7,504 bases of DNA from an uncultured Christensenella sp. (GCA_910579585.1 CAJTVA010000059.1:1-7504), one strand, 5' to 3'; shown: positions 1 to 6,483, counted from the first letter of the stretch. Made by a program: numbers and translations. The notes: generated from the letters alone by a model not told the origin.

Positions 1-91
1 CGTAGCCCGAAAGCAGGCGGTTTGAAATTTATAAGAACCACATTATTTCATTTTAAACCGAGGATGCACTACTTGCGTCTTTCGGGCTACG
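1..91. repeat. Nested inverted repeat, truncated by the window edge
   Basis: Positions 1-13 (CGTAGCCCGAAAG) are the exact reverse complement of 79-91. Inside them, 18-28 (CGGTTTGAAAT) pairs with 50-60 (ATTTTAAACCG), with one G-T type mismatch. A third copy of the inner word, CGGTTT at 90-95, offers a competing partner for AAACCG at 55-60, so two alternative folds are possible. The outer arm starts at base 1, so the repeat probably extends beyond the window. No T-tract follows the right arm on the plus strand, and the bases beyond the left arm cannot be seen. It could be the 3' structure or terminator of the minus-strand gene, a short mobile-element end, or a structured RNA. I do not recognise a known family. 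Confidence 0.6.
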
Positions 92-120
92 GTTTGGTAC
101 CCCTTGCGGGGGTTGCCAAC
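92..120. terminator. GC-rich hairpin just after the surface-protein stop codon
   Basis: ACCCC (99-103) pairs with GGGGT (109-113) around a five-base loop, and TTGG (94-97) pairs with CCAA (116-119) across a small internal loop. On the minus strand this hairpin begins directly after the TAA at 123-121, where a terminator would be expected. There is no T-tract after it in either direction, so it is not a textbook intrinsic terminator. It may work together with the inverted repeat at 1-91, or protect the 3' end of the mRNA. Confidence 0.35.
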
Positions 121-3100
121 TTAAAGGTATCGAAGCTCTTCTTCGGTAACGATATCGTTGAACCCGTCGGAGTCGGGGTCGCCGTCTACAACGCTTTTCT
201 TTTTAGATATAACGATCAGAGCCGCGATTAAAGTGAAGAACGTTATAGCTATGCAGACGACTATAAGAGCGATTTCCCAGCCTTCCAGCCCGCCGCTTGC
301 AGCCGCGCCCGTAGCCGAAGCGTTGACGTCTATAAACGAGTTCACCGTATTGAAGTTCACGCTGTCGTCGGGCACGAACGTGTAATAGCACCTGTTAACA
401 CCCTCTTCGAGGACGGTTTCGTCGTTATCCCAGACGATAGTGCCCGCCGTGTCGCCGTCGGACAGAGCGCAGATTACCTGATAAAGGTGCGCGCCCTTTG
501 AAAGGTTGCCGCTAACTTTAGGAGTTACTTTGGGGTCGAGCTTGTTTACGGTGAATTTAGCCGTCATCGGCTGAATCGCGTTATGGTTTGCGTCCACGCC
601 GAACGACACCGTTACGAAGTACTCGCCCGCGTTTACTACCTGCGTGGGGTCGAGAGGGTTGTTGTCCTTATCCGCGTACGCGTAGCTGACGGTTACGCCC
701 GCAGGCAGGTTCTTCACCTGAATAGCGCCGACCACGCTTGCGCCGTAATTATAATCGGTTTCAGTATCGACGAAAGTTATAGAGCCGACCCCCACGTAGT
801 CTATCTTATTAATAATAAGTTTTGCAGTAAGGCTGCCTATCACTCCGTTTGCGTCGCAATAGTAGTTGGTAATATACTCTTCGCCGACAAGCGTGAACGT
901 TGCAACAACCTCGTAGCCGCCCGCATTCGTCACGCCAGAAACGCCGGGTATAGTAGCGCCGTCTTGCCTGTATACATAGCTGACTACCCCCTCTGCGAAC
1001 GTGCCCGTTACCGTCACCGTCTTTAAGGTGCCGTCATAGTTCACGGTTACGTCGCCGAACGAAATATTGCCCATATCGTACGTTTTTGCGTTTACCGTAA
1101 GCCCGCCGACCTGATAGTCTTTTGTTATTCCGCCCTCGGTATACCTGACCGTTACGTAGCCGTCGCCAGCCCAAAGGTACCGGTGCCCTGCCCTGTACGC
1201 GACGTCGAAGTCCGTAACGTCGTTTTCCGTGCCGTCGTTGTACACCGCCGTCACCGTTACGGTGGATTTATCGAACTCTTCGAATGCGACGTAGTCGGTC
1301 TTTGTAGGCACAGTGACTTTGATGCTGTCAATTTCAACCGCAAGGTAGGTCGCGATTAAACTGCCGTTCTTGCCGTTATAGACGATTTTCAAATCGTACG
1401 AGCCCGCAGATACGGGTCTGTCGCCCATACCCCAGCTTCCCGAAATTACGTAGTTGGAAATTTCGCCGTACGGGTCGCCGTTTTCAAGCGTGCCGGTCAC
1501 AAGTATGTACTCTCTTACCTTCGCCAAATCCCACGAAACGTAAATCTTCGGCTCGCCGTTCTTCCACTCAACCGAAAGGGTTTTAAGCTCTGCCTGAACC
1601 GCAGTCAGTTTCAGCGTGCCCTCGTAAATTTCAAAGTTTACTATATCGTCGGGTATGAACACCCATGCATAACTGTTTTCGTTAAGAAGCAGATACGGCG
1701 CGTTGCCGTTATCAAGAAGTTTCCACTCCACGTGCCCCGCAACCGTCAGTCCGTTCGCCGTCGCGTCGCCGTCCGCAACGATGTCGGGCAGCTTGTTATC
1801 GGGGTAAAGCTTGTCGGTATCGGGGTCGTAGCCGTCGAACTTGACCGCCGCCGTCGGCGTAGCTTTTTTGATAGTAAAATGGTTAGTAAGCCCAACGAAC
1901 TGTACGTAGTTCGTGTACTTTGCGTCAAGAGTAACCGTTATAGTGTAATTGCCTGCGTCCTCGGGCATTGCACTGCTTGCGGGGTAGCTCGTGCCGCTGT
2001 AAACTATAGTAGGGCTGATATTCCCCACGTCGCCCGCGACAAGGCCGGTAAACTCCGCAACCATACCCTGACCGCTGCCGTTGTATATAAAGCTTGTGTC
2101 CGTAGACCACTTTATGCCAAGCTGTTTGGGAGTTATTGTGAACGTCTTTATAACAGTGCCGCTGTAATTGCCGAGAAGCTCTATAGTTACGTCAACCACC
2201 GTGCCCGCGTCCGCGTCCGAAGTCGAATACGTCACCCTATAGTCGCCCGTGCCGAGCGTGGTCTTTTCGGTATCGTCCGAAGAAAGCTGTACTTCTATTA
2301 CGGGCGCGGGGGTCTGCGCCGTGCCTGTGTATTCGTAAGTTCCGTCTATGCCCGTAACTTCGTCGTCTGTGACAACGCGCGCCGATATTGTCAGCGTTGC
2401 CGTCTTTTCCGCGTCGGCAGAGCTTACTTCGTAGTTATCGGAAGTGCTTTCGAAGTGCGCCGTTATCTCATACGAGCCAACGTTTGTTTCGCCCGTAAAG
2501 GCGTTCGTGGTGCCCGAGTAATAATACGTCACCGTTACGTCGCCGCCGAAGCCCGTCGCTTCGATTACGTGATTTTTTCCGTTGAAAGTCACCGTCACGT
2601 CGTCGAAAGTAACGCTGTTGGAAAGCGTAGCCTTGTTTACGGTTATGGTTACCGTCGCGCTCGCCGCAAGATAGTTTGCGCTTTCCGCAACGGAAACGGT
2701 AACTTTAAGCCCGTTACCCTCGGCAACAGTCGTAAATTTATTATTGGTATAAGCAACAGTCTGCTCGGTATTGTTTACCGTCGCGCCGCTGTTTACCGTC
2801 TGCTCGCTGCCGTTGTAGGTATATACGGTTTGTACCCCGCTGACGTCTATAACCGCCGTTGCCTTGTTGACGGTTATGGTTACGTATTCGGAATGCGCGA
2901 CGTAGTTCGTGCTTTCTTCCACGTACACCTCGACGACCTTACCGTTACCCTCGGCAACCGTAGTGAAAGTGTTGTTCGCATACTTAACTTGTTGCCCGCT
3001 GGAAGCTGTCGCCCCGCCCGAAACGGTCTGTAAACTGCCGTTGTAGGTGTATATGGTTTGTACCCCGCTGACGTCTATGACCGCCGTTGCTTTATTTATT

Positions 3101-5445
3101 TTAAGAGTTGCGCTAAGCGCGGGAAGATTGCGGTTATCCGCGTCGTCTATTACGATTACCGCAGAAATTACGTAAGTTCCCGCATTGGTTGCGCCCGTGA
3201 ACGCAACGCCGCTTTCCACATACCCCGTCACGCTTACGCCCGCAGGCAAGGCGCCCGAGTACGCTATGCTATGGCTTGCGCCGTCATAGGTCACGGTGAG
3301 GTTGTCGAAAGTCACGCCCGACATATCGTAGTCGGCTTTTTCAACTGTAACTGTGAAAGTATAAGTTTTGGTTTTATCGCCCTCGGTATAGGTGATTGTA
3401 ACGGTGCAACCGCTGTCCGAAACGAGGAAGTGACTTCTGCCGCCGCCGTACGCTACGCTTACGGTATAACCCGTAACCACGCGTTCGTTGCCCGCAGAAA
3501 TCGCATACACCGTCATTCCGTCGGTTGTGAAACTTTCGTACGCTTTGTAGACAGTCTTTTGCCCCTCTGCGCGGATATCGTCCATACCCAGCGCAACGAC
3601 CTTAGCCGTGCCCGTCACCGAGTTATAGTTCGCCGTGTCGGTCGGGGTCCAGGTCCAGCCGTAGCTGACCGTGCCGTCGTCAAATCGAAGAAGCGTTGTA
3701 GGTGCGTCCCAGACAATCGCGCCCGCAACCGTAGCTGAGCCGTGCGTTGCCGAAGCGGTTATCGTTACCGTAGAAAGCGCATTGCCCACGTAATATGTGC
3801 CGTTTGCGACGGTTGCCGTAACCGTCGGCGTTACTTTTGTTATCGTTATATCGAACGTTTTATTGCCCGATTGATTGTAGTTTGTATCGCCCGCACGGTA
3901 CAAGGTTACACGCACCGCTCCCACGTGCGTTGCAGTAAGCGTAACCGTGCCGCCCGTAGCCGCAGAAAGCGTTGCGGTACCGCCGCCAGAAAGCGTTGCA
4001 ACCGCCCAGGTATATGCGCCCGTACCGTTTCCGCCGCCAGCCGTCAAGCTTACCGTGCCCTTATATGAAACTGTATTATTGCCCGAAACCGTAGGCGTTG
4101 ACTGGTTCGCCTTTTTTATGGTTACGGTTATTGATTTACTAGCCGCATTGTAGTTTGTCGTAGCCGCAATCGATACGGTTACCGTTACCGTGCCCGCTCT
4201 GGTCGGGGTCAGTACGCCTGTGCCGGAATTTATGGTCGCACTGCCCGTGCCCGCGGTTACGGAGAACGTTTTCGTGCCGTTGCCGCTGTTCCCGCCGACT
4301 GTAGGCGCGGCAGAGTTACTGCCGTACGTTACGGTGGAATAACTCAAAGTCGGCGATATATTCGCCTTGTTTATGGTTACGGTTACAGATTTACTACCCG
4401 CATTGTAGTTTGTCGTTGCCGCAATAGATACGGTTACCATTACCGTGCCCGCTCTGGTCGGGGTCAGTACGCCTGTGCTTGAATTTATGGTCGCACTGCC
4501 CGTGCCCGCGGCTACGGAGAACGTTTTCGCGCCGTTGCCGATATTTCCGTCGACTGTAGGCGCGGCAGAGTTACTGCCGTACGTTACGGTAGAATAACGC
4601 AAAGTCGGCGATATATTCGCCTTTAAAATTTGCCATTTGAGCTCAGGAAAGACCGGTTCGTTATAGACGCTTGTATTATAATCCCACCTTACAGTAGCCG
4701 TATAAGATCCTGCGTCAGCTTTACGATTATCTACGTATGAAGATACTGCAAGGTCCTTCGGCAAGTTTTGCACCACAACCGTATGCATGTTACCGTTGTA
4801 GGTGAAAGGATGGTTATAGTCCCAACAAGTTTGCGACATATCAAAATTTACTTTACCTTCTCGTTCAACACGAATTTTTCCTTCTGTGCTAAAATGCTTC
4901 CCATTCCCCTCCGCAAAATATCCGTACACAACAGCTATACTACAATAACCATTGTACTTTATGATATCAAAATCTTCAGAATTTAGTATAAAATACCTGG
5001 AATAATTCTGACCAGCAATCATAAATGTGTTAATATTACTATTAAAACCGCCTGAACACTCAACCGCAATGTTAGTCAGAGTAATGCTATCCTTAGCTCC
5101 TATTACTAGTTCTATCTGAAGAGACTGATCCCAGACAAAATCACGGCCGCTTAGTTTCACAGGATTATCATAGGACAAAATACCGGTTCTTTGCTTAACT
5201 TCATAATAAACAGCCACATAAGAGTCCGAACAGAGCAGAATCTTACTTGATGAGGCTTTTGCTGTATCCGACAGCGGTTTATTTATTTGCGGCGCGGATA
5301 TCTGCGTTTGAGTATTATTTTCCGCTGTCTGCGTTACGTTATTTTCAGTCACAAAAAAACAAGTAAAAACTGCGATAACGGCACACAACAACGTAGCCAA
5401 AAGCGCTATAAGTGAAACTGTTTTTGCATTAATTTTTTTATTCAT
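121..5445 (-). CDS. Giant membrane-anchored surface protein with MBG/Ig-like modules
   Basis: The protein has 1774 residues. The start at 5445 is chosen because AAGGAGG lies nine bases upstream and the protein then opens with a lysine-rich end and a hydrophobic helix (about residues 10-32), a signal peptide or anchor. Residues 33-196 form a unique domain without recognisable repeats. From about 197 to 1719 there are roughly 17 modules of 76-94 residues. Most end in a TxTVNK-like strand and linker. Many carry the YNG or YDG turn and NAGxY motif of MBG-type domains (about 197, 704, 785, 861, 938, 1107, 1453, 1547). Others resemble bacterial Ig-like domains (275-444, 621-703, 1374-1452), and three carry a P(T/D)DxxNF/Y signature (537-620, 1194-1284, 1635-1719). 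A transmembrane helix at about 1725-1747 is followed by KKK and a 27-residue acidic tail. No LPXTG sorting motif is present. The likely role is adhesion or a cell-surface stalk; the ligand is unknown. The fold assignments come from motif reading only. Confidence 0.9.
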   Translation of the reverse strand: MNKKINAKTVSLIALLATLLCAVIAVFTCFFVTENNVTQTAENNTQTQISAPQINKPLSDTAKASSSKILLCSDSYVAVYYEVKQRTGILSYDNPVKLSGRDFVWDQSLQIELVIGAKDSITLTNIAVECSGGFNSNINTFMIAGQNYSRYFILNSEDFDIIKYNGYCSIAVVYGYFAEGNGKHFSTEGKIRVEREGKVNFDMSQTCWDYNHPFTYNGNMHTVVVQNLPKDLAVSSYVDNRKADAGSYTATVRWDYNTSVYNEPVFPELKWQILKANISPTLRYSTVTYGSNSAAPTVDGNIGNGAKTFSVAAGTGSATINSSTGVLTPTRAGTVMVTVSIAATTNYNAGSKSVTVTINKANISPTLSYSTVTYGSNSAAPTVGGNSGNGTKTFSVTAGTGSATINSGTGVLTPTRAGTVTVTVSIAATTNYNAASKSITVTIKKANQSTPTVSGNNTVSYKGTVSLTAGGGNGTGAYTWAVATLSGGGTATLSAATGGTVTLTATHVGAVRVTLYRAGDTNYNQSGNKTFDITITKVTPTVTATVANGTYYVGNALSTVTITASATHGSATVAGAIVWDAPTTLLRFDDGTVSYGWTWTPTDTANYNSVTGTAKVVALGMDDIRAEGQKTVYKAYESFTTDGMTVYAISAGNERVVTGYTVSVAYGGGRSHFLVSDSGCTVTITYTEGDKTKTYTFTVTVEKADYDMSGVTFDNLTVTYDGASHSIAYSGALPAGVSVTGYVESGVAFTGATNAGTYVISAVIVIDDADNRNLPALSATLKINKATAVIDVSGVQTIYTYNGSLQTVSGGATASSGQQVKYANNTFTTVAEGNGKVVEVYVEESTNYVAHSEYVTITVNKATAVIDVSGVQTVYTYNGSEQTVNSGATVNNTEQTVAYTNNKFTTVAEGNGLKVTVSVAESANYLAASATVTITVNKATLSNSVTFDDVTVTFNGKNHVIEATGFGGDVTVTYYYSGTTNAFTGETNVGSYEITAHFESTSDNYEVSSADAEKTATLTISARVVTDDEVTGIDGTYEYTGTAQTPAPVIEVQLSSDDTEKTTLGTGDYRVTYSTSDADAGTVVDVTIELLGNYSGTVIKTFTITPKQLGIKWSTDTSFIYNGSGQGMVAEFTGLVAGDVGNISPTIVYSGTSYPASSAMPEDAGNYTITVTLDAKYTNYVQFVGLTNHFTIKKATPTAAVKFDGYDPDTDKLYPDNKLPDIVADGDATANGLTVAGHVEWKLLDNGNAPYLLLNENSYAWVFIPDDIVNFEIYEGTLKLTAVQAELKTLSVEWKNGEPKIYVSWDLAKVREYILVTGTLENGDPYGEISNYVISGSWGMGDRPVSAGSYDLKIVYNGKNGSLIATYLAVEIDSIKVTVPTKTDYVAFEEFDKSTVTVTAVYNDGTENDVTDFDVAYRAGHRYLWAGDGYVTVRYTEGGITKDYQVGGLTVNAKTYDMGNISFGDVTVNYDGTLKTVTVTGTFAEGVVSYVYRQDGATIPGVSGVTNAGGYEVVATFTLVGEEYITNYYCDANGVIGSLTAKLIINKIDYVGVGSITFVDTETDYNYGASVVGAIQVKNLPAGVTVSYAYADKDNNPLDPTQVVNAGEYFVTVSFGVDANHNAIQPMTAKFTVNKLDPKVTPKVSGNLSKGAHLYQVICALSDGDTAGTIVWDNDETVLEEGVNRCYYTFVPDDSVNFNTVNSFIDVNASATGAAASGGLEGWEIALIVVCIAITFFTLIAALIVISKKKSVVDGDPDSDGFNDIVTEEELRYL
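2635..3093 (-). repeat. Tandem pair of MBG-like modules (residues 785-860 and 861-937)
   Basis: Two adjacent modules of 76 and 77 residues both begin KATAVIDVSGVQT and share YTYNGS, FTTVAEGNG and VTITVN. The DNA of the module starts is also nearly the same (around 3050-3090 and 2820-2862). The middle part has diverged, including one codon of length difference. This points to an internal duplication older than the pair at 4114-4623. Confidence 0.85.
4114..4623 (-). repeat. Tandem 255-bp duplication encoding two Ig-like modules
   Basis: Two 255-bp units lie head to tail, 4369-4623 (residues 275-359) and 4114-4368 (residues 360-444). Both begin KANISPTL and contain YSTVTYGSNSAAPTV and TGVLTPTRAGTV. 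By eye 75 of 85 residues are identical, with equal length and no gaps, and long stretches of DNA are unchanged. This is the youngest-looking duplication in the protein and a likely site of repeat-number variation. Confidence 0.92.
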
Positions 5446-5454
5446 ATATAATTT

Positions 5455-5461
5455 CCTCCTT
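5455..5461 (-). promoter_or_regulatory. Ribosome binding site of the surface protein
   Basis: The minus strand reads AAGGAGG here, a full match to the anti-Shine-Dalgarno partner, nine bases before the ATG at 5445. It decides the start against the upstream in-frame ATG at 5652. Confidence 0.93.
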
Positions 5462-5518
5462 TTTAAAGAGTTTTTTAAACTTTGCTTTTGCCCGTGAAAA
5501 CCTGTTATTTGCGGCATA

Positions 5519-5540
5519 TTGCGGGGGCAATCCCCCGCAA
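5519..5540. repeat. Perfect 9-bp GC-rich hairpin in the surface-protein leader
   Basis: TTGCGGGGG (5519-5527) and CCCCCGCAA (5532-5540) pair perfectly around a CAAT loop. No T-tract follows on either strand. It would form in the 5' leader of the minus-strand mRNA or in an RNA read in the plus direction. The word TTGCGGGGG also occurs in the hairpin at 104-112. Confidence 0.85.
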
Positions 5541-5566
5541 AACGTCCGCGGTTCGGGGCGGAATAT

Positions 5567-5590
5567 ACTGCCCGAAAAGGCAGTTTTTTT
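5567..5590 (+). terminator. Intrinsic terminator on the plus strand
   Basis: ACTGCC (5567-5572) pairs with GGCAGT (5579-5584) around a CGAAAA loop, and the run of seven T starts in the last paired base (5584-5590). It points in the plus direction, opposite to the surface-protein gene, and no protein gene lies upstream of it on that strand. Confidence 0.65.
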
Positions 5591-5597
5591 ATTTCCG

Positions 5598-5634
5598 AAA
5601 TTGCACATCTAATAATATAATAGATGTGCAATTT
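5598..5634. repeat. 37-bp palindrome, left copy, over the surface-protein promoter
   Basis: AAATTGCACATCTA (5598-5611) and TAGATGTGCAATTT (5621-5634) are perfect 14-bp arms around nine AT bases. The reverse complement of the whole element matches the right copy at 5749-5785 in 36 of 37 positions. It covers the -10 box and most of the spacer of the predicted minus-strand promoter, so an operator for a dimeric repressor is a plausible reading. A transcript hairpin is the alternative. Confidence 0.9.
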
Positions 5635-5641
5635 TTGTCGA
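5612..5641 (-). promoter_or_regulatory. Predicted promoter of the surface-protein gene
   Basis: On the minus strand, -35 TCGACA (5641-5636) and -10 TATTAT (5617-5612) each match the vegetative consensus at five of six bases, with an 18-base spacer. Transcription would begin near 5605 and give a leader of about 160 bases containing two hairpins. The palindrome at 5598-5634 overlaps the -10 box and nearly all of the spacer. Confidence 0.5.
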
Positions 5642-5711
5642 AAAATGGGCATTTTTTGCGGGTTTGGAATATATATGAAATAAAAAAAATTAACTATATC
5701 CCCTAATATGC

Positions 5712-5740
5712 TTGACTTTTCATTTTCGCAGTGATACTAT
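5712..5740 (+). promoter_or_regulatory. Plus-strand promoter just before the right palindrome
   Basis: TTGACT (5712-5717) and TACTAT (5735-5740) are separated by 17 bases. Transcription would begin near 5747, at the edge of the palindrome at 5749-5785. This promoter could be a distal queH promoter controlled by the palindrome, or it could drive a very short RNA ended by that hairpin. Confidence 0.55.
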
Positions 5741-5748
5741 AAACGCAG

Positions 5749-5785
5749 AAATTGCACATCTATTATATTAATAGATGTGCAATTT
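5749..5785. repeat. 37-bp palindrome, right copy
   Basis: AAATTGCACATCTATTA (5749-5765) pairs perfectly with 5769-5785, a 17-bp stem with a three-base loop. It is followed by four more T (5786-5789), making it terminator-like on the plus strand. It is an inverted copy of 5598-5634 with one mismatch, 114 bases away. It lies directly after the predicted start of the promoter at 5712-5740, which fits an operator or an immediate terminator or attenuator. Confidence 0.9.
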
Positions 5786-5803
5786 TTTTAGCCGAAAATA
5801 GGG

Positions 5804-5832
5804 TTGATTCGAGATAATTTTAATGCTATAAT
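5804..5832 (+). promoter_or_regulatory. Extended -10 promoter of queH, giving a probably leaderless mRNA
   Basis: -35 TTGATT (5804-5809), a 17-base spacer and a perfect TATAAT (5827-5832) preceded by TG (5824-5825). The expected transcription start, six to eight bases after the -10 box, falls on or beside the queH ATG at 5839. Confidence 0.7.
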
Positions 5833-5838
5833 AAGATT

Positions 5839-6435
5839 ATGGTTAAACGTGACTTTGACAAGCTTTTTACTGCGCAGGCGGAAGCGAACGCGGGCAAGCA
5901 GCTACTTTTACACTGCTGTTGCGCGCCGTGTTCTTCGGCTTGCCTGGAAAGGCTGAAAGATTATTTTTCCGTTACGGTGCTTTTTTATAACCCCAATATC
6001 GAGGGGGGCGAATACGAGCGGCGCAAAGCCGAGATTATAAGGTTTATAAACGAAACGGGCTGGGCGGACTTTATCGACTGCGACCACGACGAAGAAGATT
6101 TTTACTGCGCAATAGCGGGTTTGGAAAACGAAAAAGAGGGCGGCGCGAGGTGCGTTAAGTGCTTCGAGCTCAGGCTTGAAAAGACGAAAGAAATCGCCGA
6201 AAAGAACGGGTTCGATTTTTTTACCACCACCCTTACTATAAGCCCGATGAAAAACGCGCAGACTATTAATTTGATAGGTGAAAGGCTGGGCGGAGAAAAA
6301 TGGGTTTTTTCCGACTTCAAAAAAAGGAACGGGTATTTGAGGAGCATAGAGCTATCGAAAAAGCACTGCCTGTACAGACAAAACTTTTGCGGGTGCAAGT
6401 TTTCACGCAAGCAACCTACGCAAAATAACTTGTAA
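5839..6435 (+). CDS. queH: Epoxyqueuosine reductase QueH
   Basis: QueH carries out the last step of queuosine synthesis in tRNA, reducing epoxyqueuosine to queuosine in the anticodon wobble position; it is the non-cobalamin alternative to QueG. The 198 residues show the family's features in order: LLLHCCCAPCSS at about 22-33 with the adjacent cysteines (C27, C28), CxxC at C105-C108 followed by FELRLE, TTLTISPMKN at 130-139, and YRQNFCGC at 179-186. In the family the adjacent cysteines and the CxxC pair hold the iron-sulfur cluster. Length and motif order are normal and no key residue appears lost. The start is fixed by an in-frame TAA at 5821-5823. No Shine-Dalgarno sequence lies before the ATG, and the promoter places the mRNA start at the ATG. 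The stop codon overlaps the -35 box of the next gene's promoter. Confidence 0.95.
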   Translation: MVKRDFDKLFTAQAEANAGKQLLLHCCCAPCSSACLERLKDYFSVTVLFYNPNIEGGEYERRKAEIIRFINETGWADFIDCDHDEEDFYCAIAGLENEKEGGARCVKCFELRLEKTKEIAEKNGFDFFTTTLTISPMKNAQTINLIGERLGGEKWVFSDFKKRNGYLRSIELSKKHCLYRQNFCGCKFSRKQPTQNNL

Positions 6436-6459
6436 ATATATTAATAATAATGATATAAT
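6430..6459 (+). promoter_or_regulatory. Extended -10 promoter of the carbamoyltransferase-like gene
   Basis: TTGTAA (6430-6435) and a perfect TATAAT (6454-6459) with TG at 6451-6452 and an 18-base spacer. The -35 box contains the queH stop codon. Transcription would begin near 6466 and give an 80-base leader with a GC-rich hairpin, so this gene probably does not depend on read-through from queH. Confidence 0.65.
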
Positions 6460-6483
6460 AGTTTAAACACAACCAAACATTTA

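Larger units (their letters stand above)
5459..5590 (+). ncRNA. Candidate antisense RNA over the surface-protein leader
   Basis: A plus-strand promoter-like pair, TTGCAT (5424-5429) and a perfect TATAAT (5447-5452) with a 17-base spacer, would start transcription near 5459. An intrinsic terminator at 5567-5590 would end it, giving an RNA of about 130 bases with a strong internal hairpin at 5519-5540. The RNA would be complementary to the ribosome binding site and much of the 5' leader of the surface-protein mRNA. The -35 box matches only three of six consensus bases, so the call rests mainly on the otherwise unexplained terminator. Confidence 0.3.
5446..5838. other. Divergent intergenic region between the surface protein and queH
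   Basis: This is 393 bases without a convincing gene. It holds promoters in both directions, two palindromes in inverted orientation, a perfect GC-rich hairpin and a plus-strand terminator, each listed separately. An open frame continues upstream of the surface-protein start to 5652, but it runs through these signals and is not taken as coding. Confidence 0.8.

Noticed and set aside
79..91. Possible c-di-GMP riboswitch because the minus strand has GACGCAA near here, next to an adhesin-like gene
   Set aside because: The rest of the aptamer pattern is missing and the position is downstream of the gene, not in its leader.
86..113. Resemblance of GGTTTGGTACCCC to the conserved T-box sequence
   Set aside because: The match is partial, the specifier stem and terminator are not visible, and the site lies at the 3' end of a minus-strand gene with no plus-strand gene after it.
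121..240. LPXTG-type sortase anchoring of the surface protein
   Set aside because: No LPXTG-like motif precedes the C-terminal helix and the tail is long and acidic, so transmembrane anchoring is the simpler reading.
1732..3033. A 433-codon open frame on the plus strand inside the surface gene
   Set aside because: It is antisense to the module array. Its product is rich in Arg, Val, Ala and Tyr without recognisable domains, and it lacks a convincing ribosome binding site. It reflects the codon bias of the minus-strand gene. The frames at 583-1026, 3058-3738 and 3742-4068 are rejected for the same reason.
5446..5652. N-terminal extension of the surface protein to an ATG at 5652
   Set aside because: The extension crosses the palindrome, the predicted promoter and two hairpins and would put 69 non-hydrophobic residues before the signal helix. 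The start at 5445 has a full AAGGAGG at good spacing.
5598..5785. CRISPR array from the repeated 37-bp elements
   Set aside because: There are only two copies in opposite orientation, 114 bases apart, with no further repeat and no cas gene.
6102..6410. A 102-codon minus-strand frame inside queH, and similar frames inside the next gene
   Set aside because: They lie opposite genes with clear family motifs and show no domain or ribosome binding site of their own.
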